Part shown: positions 43,169 to 50,723 of the stretch, piece by piece
Layout: every line of letters starts with the position of its first letter
How positions within the stretch are numbered: the stretch's first letter is position 1
DNA from: Pyxidicoccus parkwaysis
GTDB taxonomy: Bacteria > Myxococcota > Myxococcia > Myxococcales > Myxococcaceae
NCBI RefSeq assembly: GCF_017301735.1
Contig: NZ_CP071090.1
Span: 7,740,001-7,804,000 of the forward strand
DNA: 64,000 nt
Reading direction: 5' to 3'
The notes under the pieces: model-generated
Told to the model about the DNA's origin: nothing
The model's input: the letters and a program-made list of their open reading frames with translations, nothing else
Databases searched by the model: none
Translations under genes and position numbers: made by a program

Positions 43169-44197
43169 TCACCTGCTCCGCTTCTTGCGCTTGCCTTCGG
43201 TGACGATGGTGGTCAGGGCTTCTCGCAGCCCTTCTTCGTCTCCAAGGCGATTGCTCCGTCCGCGCCGCGAAGGGGAACTGGGTGGCGTGGCCGCCCTGCC
43301 CTGCTTCGCACCGCGTACGGCCGAAGCTTTGCTACTTGCAGCGCCAGCACCTCGCGGGCTCTTGTCATTCGCCGCACCAGCACCTCGCGGGCTGGGAGCG
43401 GGTGCCGAGCCAGCACCGCGTTGGCTCTTGTCATTCACCGGGCCAACGCCACGCGGGCTCTTGCCGTTTGCCGAGCCAGCACCGCGTGGGCTCTTGTCAC
43501 TCGCCGAGCCAGCACCGCGTGGGCTGGAGGCAGACGCAGAGCCAGCACCGCGTGGGCTGGAGGCAGGCGCAGAGCCAGCACCTCGCGGGCTCTTGTCATT
43601 CGCCGCACCAGCGCCGCGAAGGCTGGGAACGGACGCCATCGTGCCGCCGAAGTCCAGCTCGGGCTCGGGCCCCGGGTCCGGGTGGACGAGCTCGGCCTTG
43701 CCGCCGTGCTGATGACGAGGCGCCTCCGGAGCCGGGCGCGCACCGCGTGGACTCGGAGCCTGCTTCTCGGGCGTACGCTTCCACGTGCCGGAGCGGCCAC
43801 CGGCCTTGTGCTCGAGCTGCACGGCCTCCAGCACCATGCCGCGGTCCACGCTCTTGCACATGTCATAGACGGTGAGCGCCGCCGCGCACGCCGCCGTGAG
43901 CGCCTCCATCTCCACGCCCGTGCGGTCCACCGTCTTCACCTGCACGCGGACCGACAGCCCCGCCAACTCCGGCGTGAGCGTCACCTCCACGCCCGCGAGC
44001 GCAATCGGGTGGCACAACGGAACGAAGTCCGGCGTGCGCTTGGCGGCCATGATGCCCGCGAGCCGCGCCGCCGAGAGCACGTCCCCCTTCTCCACCTTCC
44101 CCGCGAGGATGCGCTCCCGAGTCTCGGGCAGCATGCGCAGGCGCGCGGTGGCGACGGCGATGCGCTCCGTCTTGGGCTTCTCACCCACGTCCACCAT
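43169..44197 (-). CDS. moaC: Cyclic pyranopterin monophosphate synthase with long repetitive C-terminal tail
   Basis: Residues 1-145 are a full MoaC, which with MoaA makes cPMP in molybdenum-cofactor synthesis: MVDVGEKP, VEKGDVLSAARLAGIMAAKRT, PLCHPIAL, GVEMEALTAACAAALTVYDMCKS and GGRSGTWKR; the conserved Lys, His, Glu and Asp residues are all there. The family normally stops near 160. Here about 195 extra residues follow: a linker, nine tandem 11-residue units of the type S-P-R-G-A-G-x-A-x-x-K (192-290), and a basic end (GKRKKRSR). A GTG at 44203 is an alternative start. It lies 2 bases after the stop of the PLP-enzyme gene. Confidence 0.9.
   Translation of the reverse strand: MVDVGEKPKTERIAVATARLRMLPETRERILAGKVEKGDVLSAARLAGIMAAKRTPDFVPLCHPIALAGVEVTLTPELAGLSVRVQVKTVDRTGVEMEALTAACAAALTVYDMCKSVDRGMVLEAVQLEHKAGGRSGTWKRTPEKQAPSPRGARPAPEAPRHQHGGKAELVHPDPGPEPELDFGGTMASVPSLRGAGAANDKSPRGAGSAPASSPRGAGSASASSPRGAGSASDKSPRGAGSANGKSPRGVGPVNDKSQRGAGSAPAPSPRGAGAANDKSPRGAGAASSKASAVRGAKQGRAATPPSSPSRRGRSNRLGDEEGLREALTTIVTEGKRKKRSR
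43328..43624. repeat. Nine 33-bp tandem repeats in the moaC tail
   Basis: Nine in-frame units of 33 bases encode 11-residue repeats SLRGAGAANDK, SPRGAGSAPAS and variants. Copies differ mainly at the last four codons, while the block coding Arg-Gly-Ala-Gly is nearly constant. This is a minisatellite inside a coding sequence. Confidence 0.9.
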
Positions 44198-44199
44198 CT

Positions 44200-45384
44200 T
44201 CACTTGCGCACCACCTTCGCCACCGCGCCGAGCAGGTCCTCGACGATGTCGTCCGGGTCCTCCAGCCCCACGGACACGCGGATGAGGTTCTCCTGGATGC
44301 CAGCCGTGGCGCGCTCCTCCGGCGTCATGCGGCGAGCGCTCGCGCTGGCCGCGTGCATCACCAGCGTGCACACGTCCCCGAGCGACGGGCCCGGCCTGCA
44401 TGTCTTGAGGCCCTCCAAAAAGCGCATCCCCTCCGGCCGGCCAAAGCCCTTCACCTCGAAGGCCACCATGGGGCCGCCGCCCGTGAGCAGCTCCTTCGCC
44501 ACCGCATGGTCCGGGTGCGAGGGCAGCCCCGGGTAGATGACCCGCTCCAGCAGCGGCGAGTCCGACAGCCGCCGAGCCACGTGCGCCGCGTGCTCCGCAT
44601 GGGCCTTCATGCGCACCGGCAGCGTGCGAAGGCCGCGCAGCGTGAGCCACGCCTCGAAGGGCCCCAGCACATCACCCGCGAGGATGCGCGCCGAGCGCAG
44701 GGGCGCAATGCGCGCGGCCGAGCCACTCACCGTGCCGCCCAACGCGTCACTGTGCCCGTTGAGCCACTTGCTGGTGGACTGCACCGCGTAATCCGCGCCG
44801 AACTCCAGCGAGCGCTGGCCCGCGGGCGACGGGAAGGTGGCGTCCACGACGAAGGTGGCGCCCACCTCGTGGCTCACCTTCGACAGCACGCGCAGGTCCG
44901 GCACGCGCAAGAGCGGATTGGTGATGCTCTCCGCCAGCACCATGCGCGGGCGCAACTCGCGGATGCGCTCGGGCGTGCGCGCGTCCGTCATCAGGAGCGG
45001 GTGCAGCTCCACGCCCAGCGTGGCGCACAGGTTCTTGTAGAGCAGGCGCGTGACGCCATAGCCATCCGCCGGCATGACGAGCCTGTCCCCCGGCTTGAAG
45101 CCCTGTGCGTCGAAGACGGAGCGCAGCGCGGCCATGCCGCTGGCGTACGCCACGCACGCCTCGGTGCCCTCCAGCGCGGCCACTGCCTCTTCCAACAGCG
45201 TCGTGTTGGGCGCGCTGATGCGGCCGTAGGCGTAGTCCTTCCCGTCGAGCGCGCCGTCCAAATCGTCGCTGCTGTCGAACCAGTTCACCGCCGCGGGGTA
45301 GATGGCCGGAGCGACGGGCACCGCCTTGCTCCCCGTCAGCCGGCTGCCGGCATGCACCGCCACCGTCTTCTGCTTCGTGCTCAT
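44200..45384 (-). CDS. PLP-dependent Cys/Met-metabolism enzyme (cystathionine gamma-synthase family)
   Basis: The 394-residue protein is a fold-type I PLP enzyme: AVHAGSRL near the start, YAYGRISAPNTTLLEEAVAALEGTEACVAYASGMAAL, LAESITNPLLRVPDL, FVVDATFPSPAG and the PLP lysine in QSTSKWLNGHSDALGG. The family includes cystathionine gamma-synthase, gamma-lyase and O-acetylhomoserine sulphhydrylase; they cannot be told apart by eye. It starts 93 bases upstream of the trxB hairpin and its stop lies 2 bases before moaC, so the pair is probably one transcript although the pathways differ. Confidence 0.88.
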   Translation of the reverse strand: MSTKQKTVAVHAGSRLTGSKAVPVAPAIYPAAVNWFDSSDDLDGALDGKDYAYGRISAPNTTLLEEAVAALEGTEACVAYASGMAALRSVFDAQGFKPGDRLVMPADGYGVTRLLYKNLCATLGVELHPLLMTDARTPERIRELRPRMVLAESITNPLLRVPDLRVLSKVSHEVGATFVVDATFPSPAGQRSLEFGADYAVQSTSKWLNGHSDALGGTVSGSAARIAPLRSARILAGDVLGPFEAWLTLRGLRTLPVRMKAHAEHAAHVARRLSDSPLLERVIYPGLPSHPDHAVAKELLTGGGPMVAFEVKGFGRPEGMRFLEGLKTCRPGPSLGDVCTLVMHAASASARRMTPEERATAGIQENLIRVSVGLEDPDDIVEDLLGAVAKVVRK

Positions 45385-45414
45385 GGGATGGTTGGGTCCT
45401 TGCTTCGAATGGCA

Positions 45415-45442
45415 AGGCCGGCCCGAAGGTGCGGGCCGGCCT
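45415..45442 (-). terminator. Terminator after trxB
   Basis: Perfect 11-bp arms AGGCCGGCCCG and CGGGCCGGCCT around a 6-base loop, 35 bases past the trxB stop on the minus strand and before the PLP-enzyme gene start. It is followed on the minus strand by TTGCCATTCGAAG. Confidence 0.72.
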
Positions 45443-45477
45443 CGAAGTGCATCGCCGGTGTCGCGAGACGCTGAGAG

Positions 45478-46440
45478 CTACTCGCCGTGCTCGATGAGCC
45501 AGCGCTCGGCGTCGATGGCCGCCATGCAGCCGGTGCCGGCGGCGGTGATGGCCTGGCGGTAGTAGCTGTCCTGCACGTCACCGCAGGCGAACACGCCCTC
45601 GATGTTGGTGCGCGTGCTGCCCGGCACCGTCTTGAGATAGCCGCCCTGGTGCGTCTCCAGAATGCCCTGGAACAGCTCCGTGTTCGGCGTGTGGCCGATG
45701 GCGACGAAGAGGCCCGTGACGTTGAGCAGCTTGCTGTCACCCGTCTTGAGGTTGCGCACCACCGCGCCCGTCATGCCCTTGGGCCCGCCGACGACTTCCT
45801 CCACCGCCGAGTCCCACATGAAGGAAATCTTCGGGTTCTGCTTCGCGCGCTCCTGCATCACCTTGGACGCGCGCAGCGTGTCGCGGCGGTGGACGAGCGT
45901 GACGCTCTTGACGATTTTCGCCAGGTACGTGGCCTCCTCCATGGCCGTGTCGCCGCCGCCCACTACGATGACGTCCTGGTTCTTGTAGAACGCACCGTCA
46001 CACGTGGCGCACGCGGACACGCCCCGGTTCTTGTAGGCGTCCTCGCCCTTGATGCCCAGCCACTTGGCCGTGGCGCCCGTGGAGATGATGACCGTCTCCG
46101 AGAGGTAGCTCACGCTCTCGCCCTCGATGCGGAAGGGGCGCTTGGAGAAGTCGACCTTCACGACGTTCTCCATGTGGATGACGGTGCCGAAGCGCTCGGC
46201 CTGTTTCTGGAAGCGGTCCATCAGCTCCGGGCCGGTAATGGCCTCCGGGAAGCCGGGGTAGTTCTCCACGTCCGTCGTAATCATCAGCTGTCCGCCGGGG
46301 ACGCGCTGCGGATGGTCCAGCGTGGGGCCACCGGCGAACACGACGGGCTGCAGGTTGGCACGCGCGGCGTAGATGGCCGCCGTGTAGCCCGCCGGCCCCG
46401 AGCCGATGATGGTCACCTTGTTGAGTTTCTCCTCCGCCAC
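45478..46440 (-). CDS. trxB: Thioredoxin reductase
   Basis: The 320-residue flavoenzyme has FAD motif VTIIGSGPAGYTAAIYAARANL, active-site pair Cys144/Cys147 in SACATCDGAF, NADPH motif VIVVGGGDTAMEEA with VHRRDTLRAS, and C-terminal GVFACGDVQDSYYRQAITAAGTGCMAAIDAERWL. It matches E. coli TrxB (321 residues) in layout and keeps thioredoxin reduced. The GTG at 46440 is preferred, with GGGAGGACCAG just upstream. It is divergent from the cNMP-binding gene by 72 bases. Confidence 0.95.
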   Translation of the reverse strand: MAEEKLNKVTIIGSGPAGYTAAIYAARANLQPVVFAGGPTLDHPQRVPGGQLMITTDVENYPGFPEAITGPELMDRFQKQAERFGTVIHMENVVKVDFSKRPFRIEGESVSYLSETVIISTGATAKWLGIKGEDAYKNRGVSACATCDGAFYKNQDVIVVGGGDTAMEEATYLAKIVKSVTLVHRRDTLRASKVMQERAKQNPKISFMWDSAVEEVVGGPKGMTGAVVRNLKTGDSKLLNVTGLFVAIGHTPNTELFQGILETHQGGYLKTVPGSTRTNIEGVFACGDVQDSYYRQAITAAGTGCMAAIDAERWLIEHGE

Positions 46441-46512
46441 CTGGTCCTCCCTGTCCTGTTGGAGCCGCGAAGGTACCAGAGCCCTCCGGCCACGTGATAC
46501 GAAGCTGGCCTC

Positions 46513-46971
46513 ATGGATGCCGCCATCCTCAAAAAGGTTGCGCTGTTCGAGGGTTTGACCCAGGGCCAGCTCGCCAAGGTGGCGCAAATCGGCCACTCCC
46601 GGGACTTCCCAGCGGGCGCCTACCTCTTCCGCGAGGGGGAGGCCGGCCAGGAGATGTACGTCATCGAGAAGGGCAAGGTTCGCATCTCCAAGACGGTGCC
46701 CGGCATCGGCGAAGAGGCGCTCGCCATCCTCGAGCCCGGGCAGTATTTCGGAGAGATGGCGGTAATCGAGGACTCGCCGCGCTCGGCGGACGCCATCGCC
46801 CACGTGAGCTGCACGGTGTGGGTCATCGAGCGGTCCAAGCTGGACCAGCTCATGTTCACCGACAAGGACCTGGCGTACGTGCTGCTCTGGACGTTCGTCC
46901 GCACGCTCAGTGAGCGGCTGCGCGAGACGAACGACAAGATAAAGGCCTTCTTCGCCATCTCCCGCTTCTGA
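46513..46971 (+). CDS. Cyclic-nucleotide-binding domain protein
   Basis: The 152-residue protein is one cNMP-binding beta-roll: LKKVALFEGLTQGQLAKVAQIG, AGAYLFREGEAGQEMYVIEKGKVRISK, LEPGQYFGEMAVIEDSPRSADAIAH (the phosphate-binding cassette with FGE and RSA, although the consensus R-[ST]-A is present as R-S-A), then a C-terminal helix (YVLLWTFVRTLSERLRETNDKIK). No DNA-binding helix-turn-helix follows, unlike CRP/FNR, so it is a receptor module without its own output. Binding of cAMP or cGMP is inferred. A stem-loop follows the stop by 9 bases. Confidence 0.88.
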   Translation: MDAAILKKVALFEGLTQGQLAKVAQIGHSRDFPAGAYLFREGEAGQEMYVIEKGKVRISKTVPGIGEEALAILEPGQYFGEMAVIEDSPRSADAIAHVSCTVWVIERSKLDQLMFTDKDLAYVLLWTFVRTLSERLRETNDKIKAFFAISRF

Positions 46972-46979
46972 CGTCCCGC

Positions 46980-47000
46980 GCCTCTCACGCCCCGAGAGGC
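46980..47000 (+). terminator. Terminator after the cNMP-binding gene
   Basis: GCCTCTC / GAGAGGC arms with a 7-base loop, 9 bases past the stop. No T-run is seen downstream. The remaining spacer to radC (47001-47132) shows no gene. Confidence 0.58.
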
Positions 47001-47132
47001 CGTGTGGTGCGTGCATGTCCGTCCGGAAGATGGGCCGCCGTGTACGAGTCGGGACGGGTGGGAGGAGGACTCCCGAGGTAGAGCGGGCAGGCACGCACGT
47101 TGCTTTGTCTCCCACCCGTGGAGGTGGGCGGG

Positions 47133-47897
47133 ATGGAGCAGGCAGCGGAGGCAGCGTGGGCGGGCGGCGGGTTGGTGCGGGCGCGAGGGGTGGTGGGCGT
47201 GGAGGAGTCGCGCGAGCGCCTCTTCCGGTTGGGGGCGGAGGCGCTGACTGAGTCAGAGCTGCTGTGCGTGGTGTGGGGCCCGGGGCCGCGCTCGCCCGGG
47301 CCCTTGCAGCTGGCGGGCACGCTGCTGGCGCGGAGCGGAGGCCTCAAGGCGCTGGTGCAGGAGGAGCCGCTGGCGCTGAGTCTGATGCCCGGCGTGGGGC
47401 CGGTGCGGGCCGCGCAGGTGCTGGCGGCGCTGGAGCTGGGACGGCGCGCGCAGCGCACGGTGGAGACGCGGCCCAAGCTGCGCACGCCGGAGGAGATTCA
47501 CGCGTACCTGGCGCCAAAGCTGGGGGCCATGCGGCGCGAGGTCTTCCACGTGCTGTGCTTCAACGCGCGCAACGTGCTGGTGCATGACGCACGCGTGGCG
47601 GAGGGCACCATGAATGCGTGCCCGGTGGACCCGCGTGAAGTCTTCGCCGCGGCCCTCACCTCGCGCGCCACCGCCATTGTCCTCGCGCACAACCACCCTT
47701 CGGGAGACCCGGAGCCGAGCATCCAGGACGTGGGGCTGACGCGGCACCTCATCTCCGCGGCGCAGCTGCTCAACATCAAGGTGCTGGACCACGTGGTGGT
47801 GGGGGACGGCGGCTACGTGTCGATGATGGAGCGGGGGCTGTTCCCGGACGCCGGGTGGGAGGCGAAGCGATGGAGCGCGAATGGGGGCGGCGGATGA
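47133..47897 (+). CDS. radC: RadC-family JAB/MPN-domain protein
   Basis: The 254-residue protein has an N-terminal helical domain with an HhH-like SLMPGVGPVRAAQVLAALELGRRA and the RadC JAMM metalloprotease motif E-x(n)-H-x-H-x10-D: His186, His188 and Asp199 in AHNHPSGDPEPSIQD. The family was once linked to repair but its role is unproven. Early residues (WAGGGLVRARGVVGVEESRERLF) are unusual: the standard LPxxERPRERL segment is altered to VVGVEESRERL. The ATG at 47133 has GGAGG 8 to 12 bases upstream. Confidence 0.88.
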   Translation: MEQAAEAAWAGGGLVRARGVVGVEESRERLFRLGAEALTESELLCVVWGPGPRSPGPLQLAGTLLARSGGLKALVQEEPLALSLMPGVGPVRAAQVLAALELGRRAQRTVETRPKLRTPEEIHAYLAPKLGAMRREVFHVLCFNARNVLVHDARVAEGTMNACPVDPREVFAAALTSRATAIVLAHNHPSGDPEPSIQDVGLTRHLISAAQLLNIKVLDHVVVGDGGYVSMMERGLFPDAGWEAKRWSANGGGG

Positions 47898-47952
47898 GGG
47901 TGGACGCGGTGCAGAGGCGGTCGGACGAAGCGCGGGTGAACGGAGGTCGCGG

Positions 47953-48207
47953 ATGATGGTCGGCGCGGTGGGGGCGTGGAGCGCGGTGCAGGTGGAGCTG
48001 TTGGAGGAGGCGCGGGCGCAGGTGGTGCGGCTGGACACCGGGCAGGCATGCACGGTGGAGCGGTGGGCACTGCCGGCGGGAGTGCGCGAGGGGGACGTGG
48101 TGGTTGACGGCCGGCCGGAGCCGGAGCGGACGGCGCTCCGGGTGCGGGAGGTGGCGCGCAAGCGGGCGCTGCTGGCGGTTCCCGTCCCCCCGGGGCTCGA
48201 CCTGTGA
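47953..48207 (+). CDS. Small DUF3006-like protein
   Basis: The 84-residue protein has the DUF3006 pattern: VQVELLEEARAQVVRLDTGQACTVERWALPAGVREGDVVVDGRP, with the L-P-x-G-V-R-E-G-D-V core. DUF3006 proteins are short beta-rich proteins of unknown role. The ATG at 47953 follows GGAGG by 6 bases; a second ATG is at 47956. It sits between radC and recQ in the same direction, with spacers of 55 bases on each side. Confidence 0.7.
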   Translation: MMVGAVGAWSAVQVELLEEARAQVVRLDTGQACTVERWALPAGVREGDVVVDGRPEPERTALRVREVARKRALLAVPVPPGLDL

Positions 48208-48262
48208 GGTGGGGTGGTGCGCCGGCGACGTTTCCGTTGACGGCCGGACGAGGATGGTGAAC

Positions 48263-50332
48263 ATGCGCGCGATGCCAGTGGCCCTGCCCTACCTCGAAGA
48301 AGCCCAGCAGGGGCTGGTTCGCCACTTCGGCCTGACGCAGTTCAGGCCGGGGCAGGCCCAGGTCATCTCCTCGGTGATGAGCGGGCGCAACACGGTGGTG
48401 GTGATGCCCACCGGCGCGGGCAAGAGCCTCTGCTACCAATTGCCCGCCACGCTGCTGCCGGGGCTGACGCTGGTGGTGTCACCGCTGATTGCGCTGATGA
48501 AGGACCAGGTGGAGGCGCTCACCGCGCGCGGGATTCCGGCCACCTTCATCAACTCGTCGCTGACGGATTTGGAGCGCGCGGAGCGGATGCGCCGGCTGCG
48601 CGCGCGTGAGTACAAGCTGCTGTACGTGGCGCCCGAGCGCTTCCGGAGCCAGAGCTTCCTGGAGACGGTGACCTCGCTGGGCGTGGACCTGTTCGCCGTG
48701 GACGAGGCGCACTGCATCTCGCAGTGGGGCCATGACTTCCGGCCGGACTACGCCCTGCTGGGCCAGGTGCGAAAGCGCCTGCGCCCGCCGCGCACGGTGG
48801 CGCTGACGGCCACGGCCACGCCCGAGGTGCGCGCGGACATCCAGCGTGTCCTGCTGATGAAGGACCCGCAGGAGTTCACCGAGGGCTTCGACAGGCCCAA
48901 TCTCTTCCTGGGCAAGCAGGAGGTGGGCGGGGACTCGGACAGGTACGAGGCGTGCGGACGGCTCGCGGCGTTGGGGGGCAGCGGCATCATCTACTGCTCC
49001 ACGCGGCGCGCGGCGGAGGGCATCTTCTCCGAGCTGCACGGCAAGGGCCTGAAGGCGGTGCTGTACCACGCGGGCATGGAGGACGACGCGCGGCGCCGGG
49101 CGCAGGACACGTTCATGTCCACGAAGGACGCGGTGGCGGTGGCCACCAACGCGTTCGGCATGGGCATCGACAAGCCGGACATCCGCTTCGTGGCCCACGC
49201 CAACATCCCCCGCGCGGTGGAGGCGTACTACCAGGAGATTGGCCGCGCGGGCCGCGACGGCGGCGAGGCGCGGGCGGTGCTGCTGTTCAACCACTCGGAC
49301 GTGTACACGCAGGAGCGGCTCATCCAGAGCAGCCACCCGTCCGAGGCCGTCTTCGGAGACGTGTGGAACGTGCTCCAGTCGGTGGAGGAGTTCGAGCGCG
49401 GCGTGTACGCGTTGGCGGGCACGGTGAACGCCAGCGAGTTCGAGGTGTCCGCGACGCTGCGGATTATGGAGCGCGAGGGGAAGATTGAGCGCGGCGGCCG
49501 CGGCGAGGGTGAGCACGGAATCACCCTGACGGAGAAGGCGCTGGCCGCGCACCCGCATGCAGCGGACGCGCAGCGGCTGCTCAAGTCACTGCTGGAGACG
49601 TTCCCCGTGGGGCGGCAGGCCACCACGGAGCTGCCGATTCTGGCGCGGCGCACGGGGCTGTCGGTGGACGAGGTGCGGCACGCGCTGGGCCTGCTGGAGA
49701 AGTCCGGCGCGGCGCGGGTGCGGCGGCCCTTCGCCGGGCGCTCCATCCGCGCGCTGGAGCGGGTGCCCTTCCGCGAGCTGGGGCTGGACTTGAGCCGCGT
49801 GCGCGAGCAGGAGCGGCAAAATCTCCAACTCCTCCGGCGGATGACGGAGTACGCGTACGCGGACCGGGACAAGCGGTGCCGGCGCTCGGCGATTCTGCGG
49901 TACTTCGGGCAGCAGGACGCGGGCGCCTCGTGTGGCAGCTGTGACGTGTGTGCGCCGGAGAAGATGCCGTCGCTGCTCGCCGCGCCTCCGGGGGCGTCCC
50001 GGCCGCGTGCCTCGTCCTCGGCGTCCATGCCGGTGACGAGCTACAGCGAGCTGGCCTCCACGGAGCTGCGCCGCTGGCGGAAGGATTTGGCGAGGGACTT
50101 GGGCGTGGCGCCCTTCATCATCTTCAACGACGCCACACTGCTGGGGCTGTCCGCGGCGCTGCCCATCGACCGGGAGGGCTTCCTCTCCGTGAAGGGCACG
50201 GGCGAGAGCCGCTGGGAGCGCTTCGGGCCCAAGGTGGTGGAAATCTGCCTCATGGCGCGCGCGGCGGGGCACGAGCCGCAGGCAGTGCCGGCAACGCCGC
50301 CCCGGGTGAGGAAGTCCCGGCGCTCGGCCTGA
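48263..50332 (+). CDS. recQ: ATP-dependent DNA helicase RecQ
   Basis: The 689-residue protein has RecQ layout: motif 0 FGLTQFRPGQAQVI, Walker A MPTGAGKSLCYQLPA, DEAHC in AVDEAHCISQWGHDFRPDY, VALTATATPEV, VAVATNAFGMGIDKPDIRFVAH, YYQEIGRAGRDGG, a zinc site (C-x16-C-x2-C-x2-C in KRCRRSAILRYFG... CGSCDVC), a winged-helix region and a C-terminal HRDC domain (YSELASTELRRWRKDLARDLG). RecQ unwinds recombination and replication intermediates. The start at 48263 is favoured by GAGG nine bases upstream; in-frame ATGs also lie at 48254 and 48272. Confidence 0.95.
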   Translation: MRAMPVALPYLEEAQQGLVRHFGLTQFRPGQAQVISSVMSGRNTVVVMPTGAGKSLCYQLPATLLPGLTLVVSPLIALMKDQVEALTARGIPATFINSSLTDLERAERMRRLRAREYKLLYVAPERFRSQSFLETVTSLGVDLFAVDEAHCISQWGHDFRPDYALLGQVRKRLRPPRTVALTATATPEVRADIQRVLLMKDPQEFTEGFDRPNLFLGKQEVGGDSDRYEACGRLAALGGSGIIYCSTRRAAEGIFSELHGKGLKAVLYHAGMEDDARRRAQDTFMSTKDAVAVATNAFGMGIDKPDIRFVAHANIPRAVEAYYQEIGRAGRDGGEARAVLLFNHSDVYTQERLIQSSHPSEAVFGDVWNVLQSVEEFERGVYALAGTVNASEFEVSATLRIMEREGKIERGGRGEGEHGITLTEKALAAHPHAADAQRLLKSLLETFPVGRQATTELPILARRTGLSVDEVRHALGLLEKSGAARVRRPFAGRSIRALERVPFRELGLDLSRVREQERQNLQLLRRMTEYAYADRDKRCRRSAILRYFGQQDAGASCGSCDVCAPEKMPSLLAAPPGASRPRASSSASMPVTSYSELASTELRRWRKDLARDLGVAPFIIFNDATLLGLSAALPIDREGFLSVKGTGESRWERFGPKVVEICLMARAAGHEPQAVPATPPRVRKSRRSA

Positions 50333-50341
50333 GGCGCGGCG

Positions 50342-50722
50342 CTAGCGTCCGCCCGCGCGCCGCCATGCACGGCGCGCCACGAAGAGGCGGAGCCCGCCCA
50401 TGATGGAGCCCACCACCAGCGCGAGCAGGAAGATGACGAGCACGGTGGTGACGCCGAAGATGATGCGCACGCCGAACTCGGTGACGCGGCCGCTGAAGTA
50501 GGCCTCGCGCAGCGGGTCCATGGCGCCCACCAGCTCCAGCGCGCGGGCAGGGAGCGAGTCCAGCGACAGGGACAGCCGCTGGAGGAAGCGCGTGGGGTAC
50601 ACCCGCAGCGCCAGCTCCACGCCGAAGCCCAGCACGAGGTAGAGCAACGAGAGCAGGAAGGCATTGCCCCACATGATGCGAAGCAGCGGGGCGGCCTCGG
50701 GGCGAGGTGGAGAGGACTTCAC
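50342..50722 (-). CDS. Small membrane protein
   Basis: The 126-residue protein has two hydrophobic segments, about 20-40 (NAFLLSLLYLVLGFGVELAL) and 85-110 (IIFGVTTVLVIFLLALVVGSIMGGL), separated by an amphipathic helix, and a basic C-terminus (ARRAWRRAGGR). No family was recognised. The GTG start at 50722 lies one base after the TAG of the giant TPR gene, so the two are translationally linked and may act together at the inner membrane. It converges on recQ with 9 bases between. Confidence 0.72.
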   Translation of the reverse strand: MKSSPPRPEAAPLLRIMWGNAFLLSLLYLVLGFGVELALRVYPTRFLQRLSLSLDSLPARALELVGAMDPLREAYFSGRVTEFGVRIIFGVTTVLVIFLLALVVGSIMGGLRLFVARRAWRRAGGR

Positions 50723-50723
50723 G

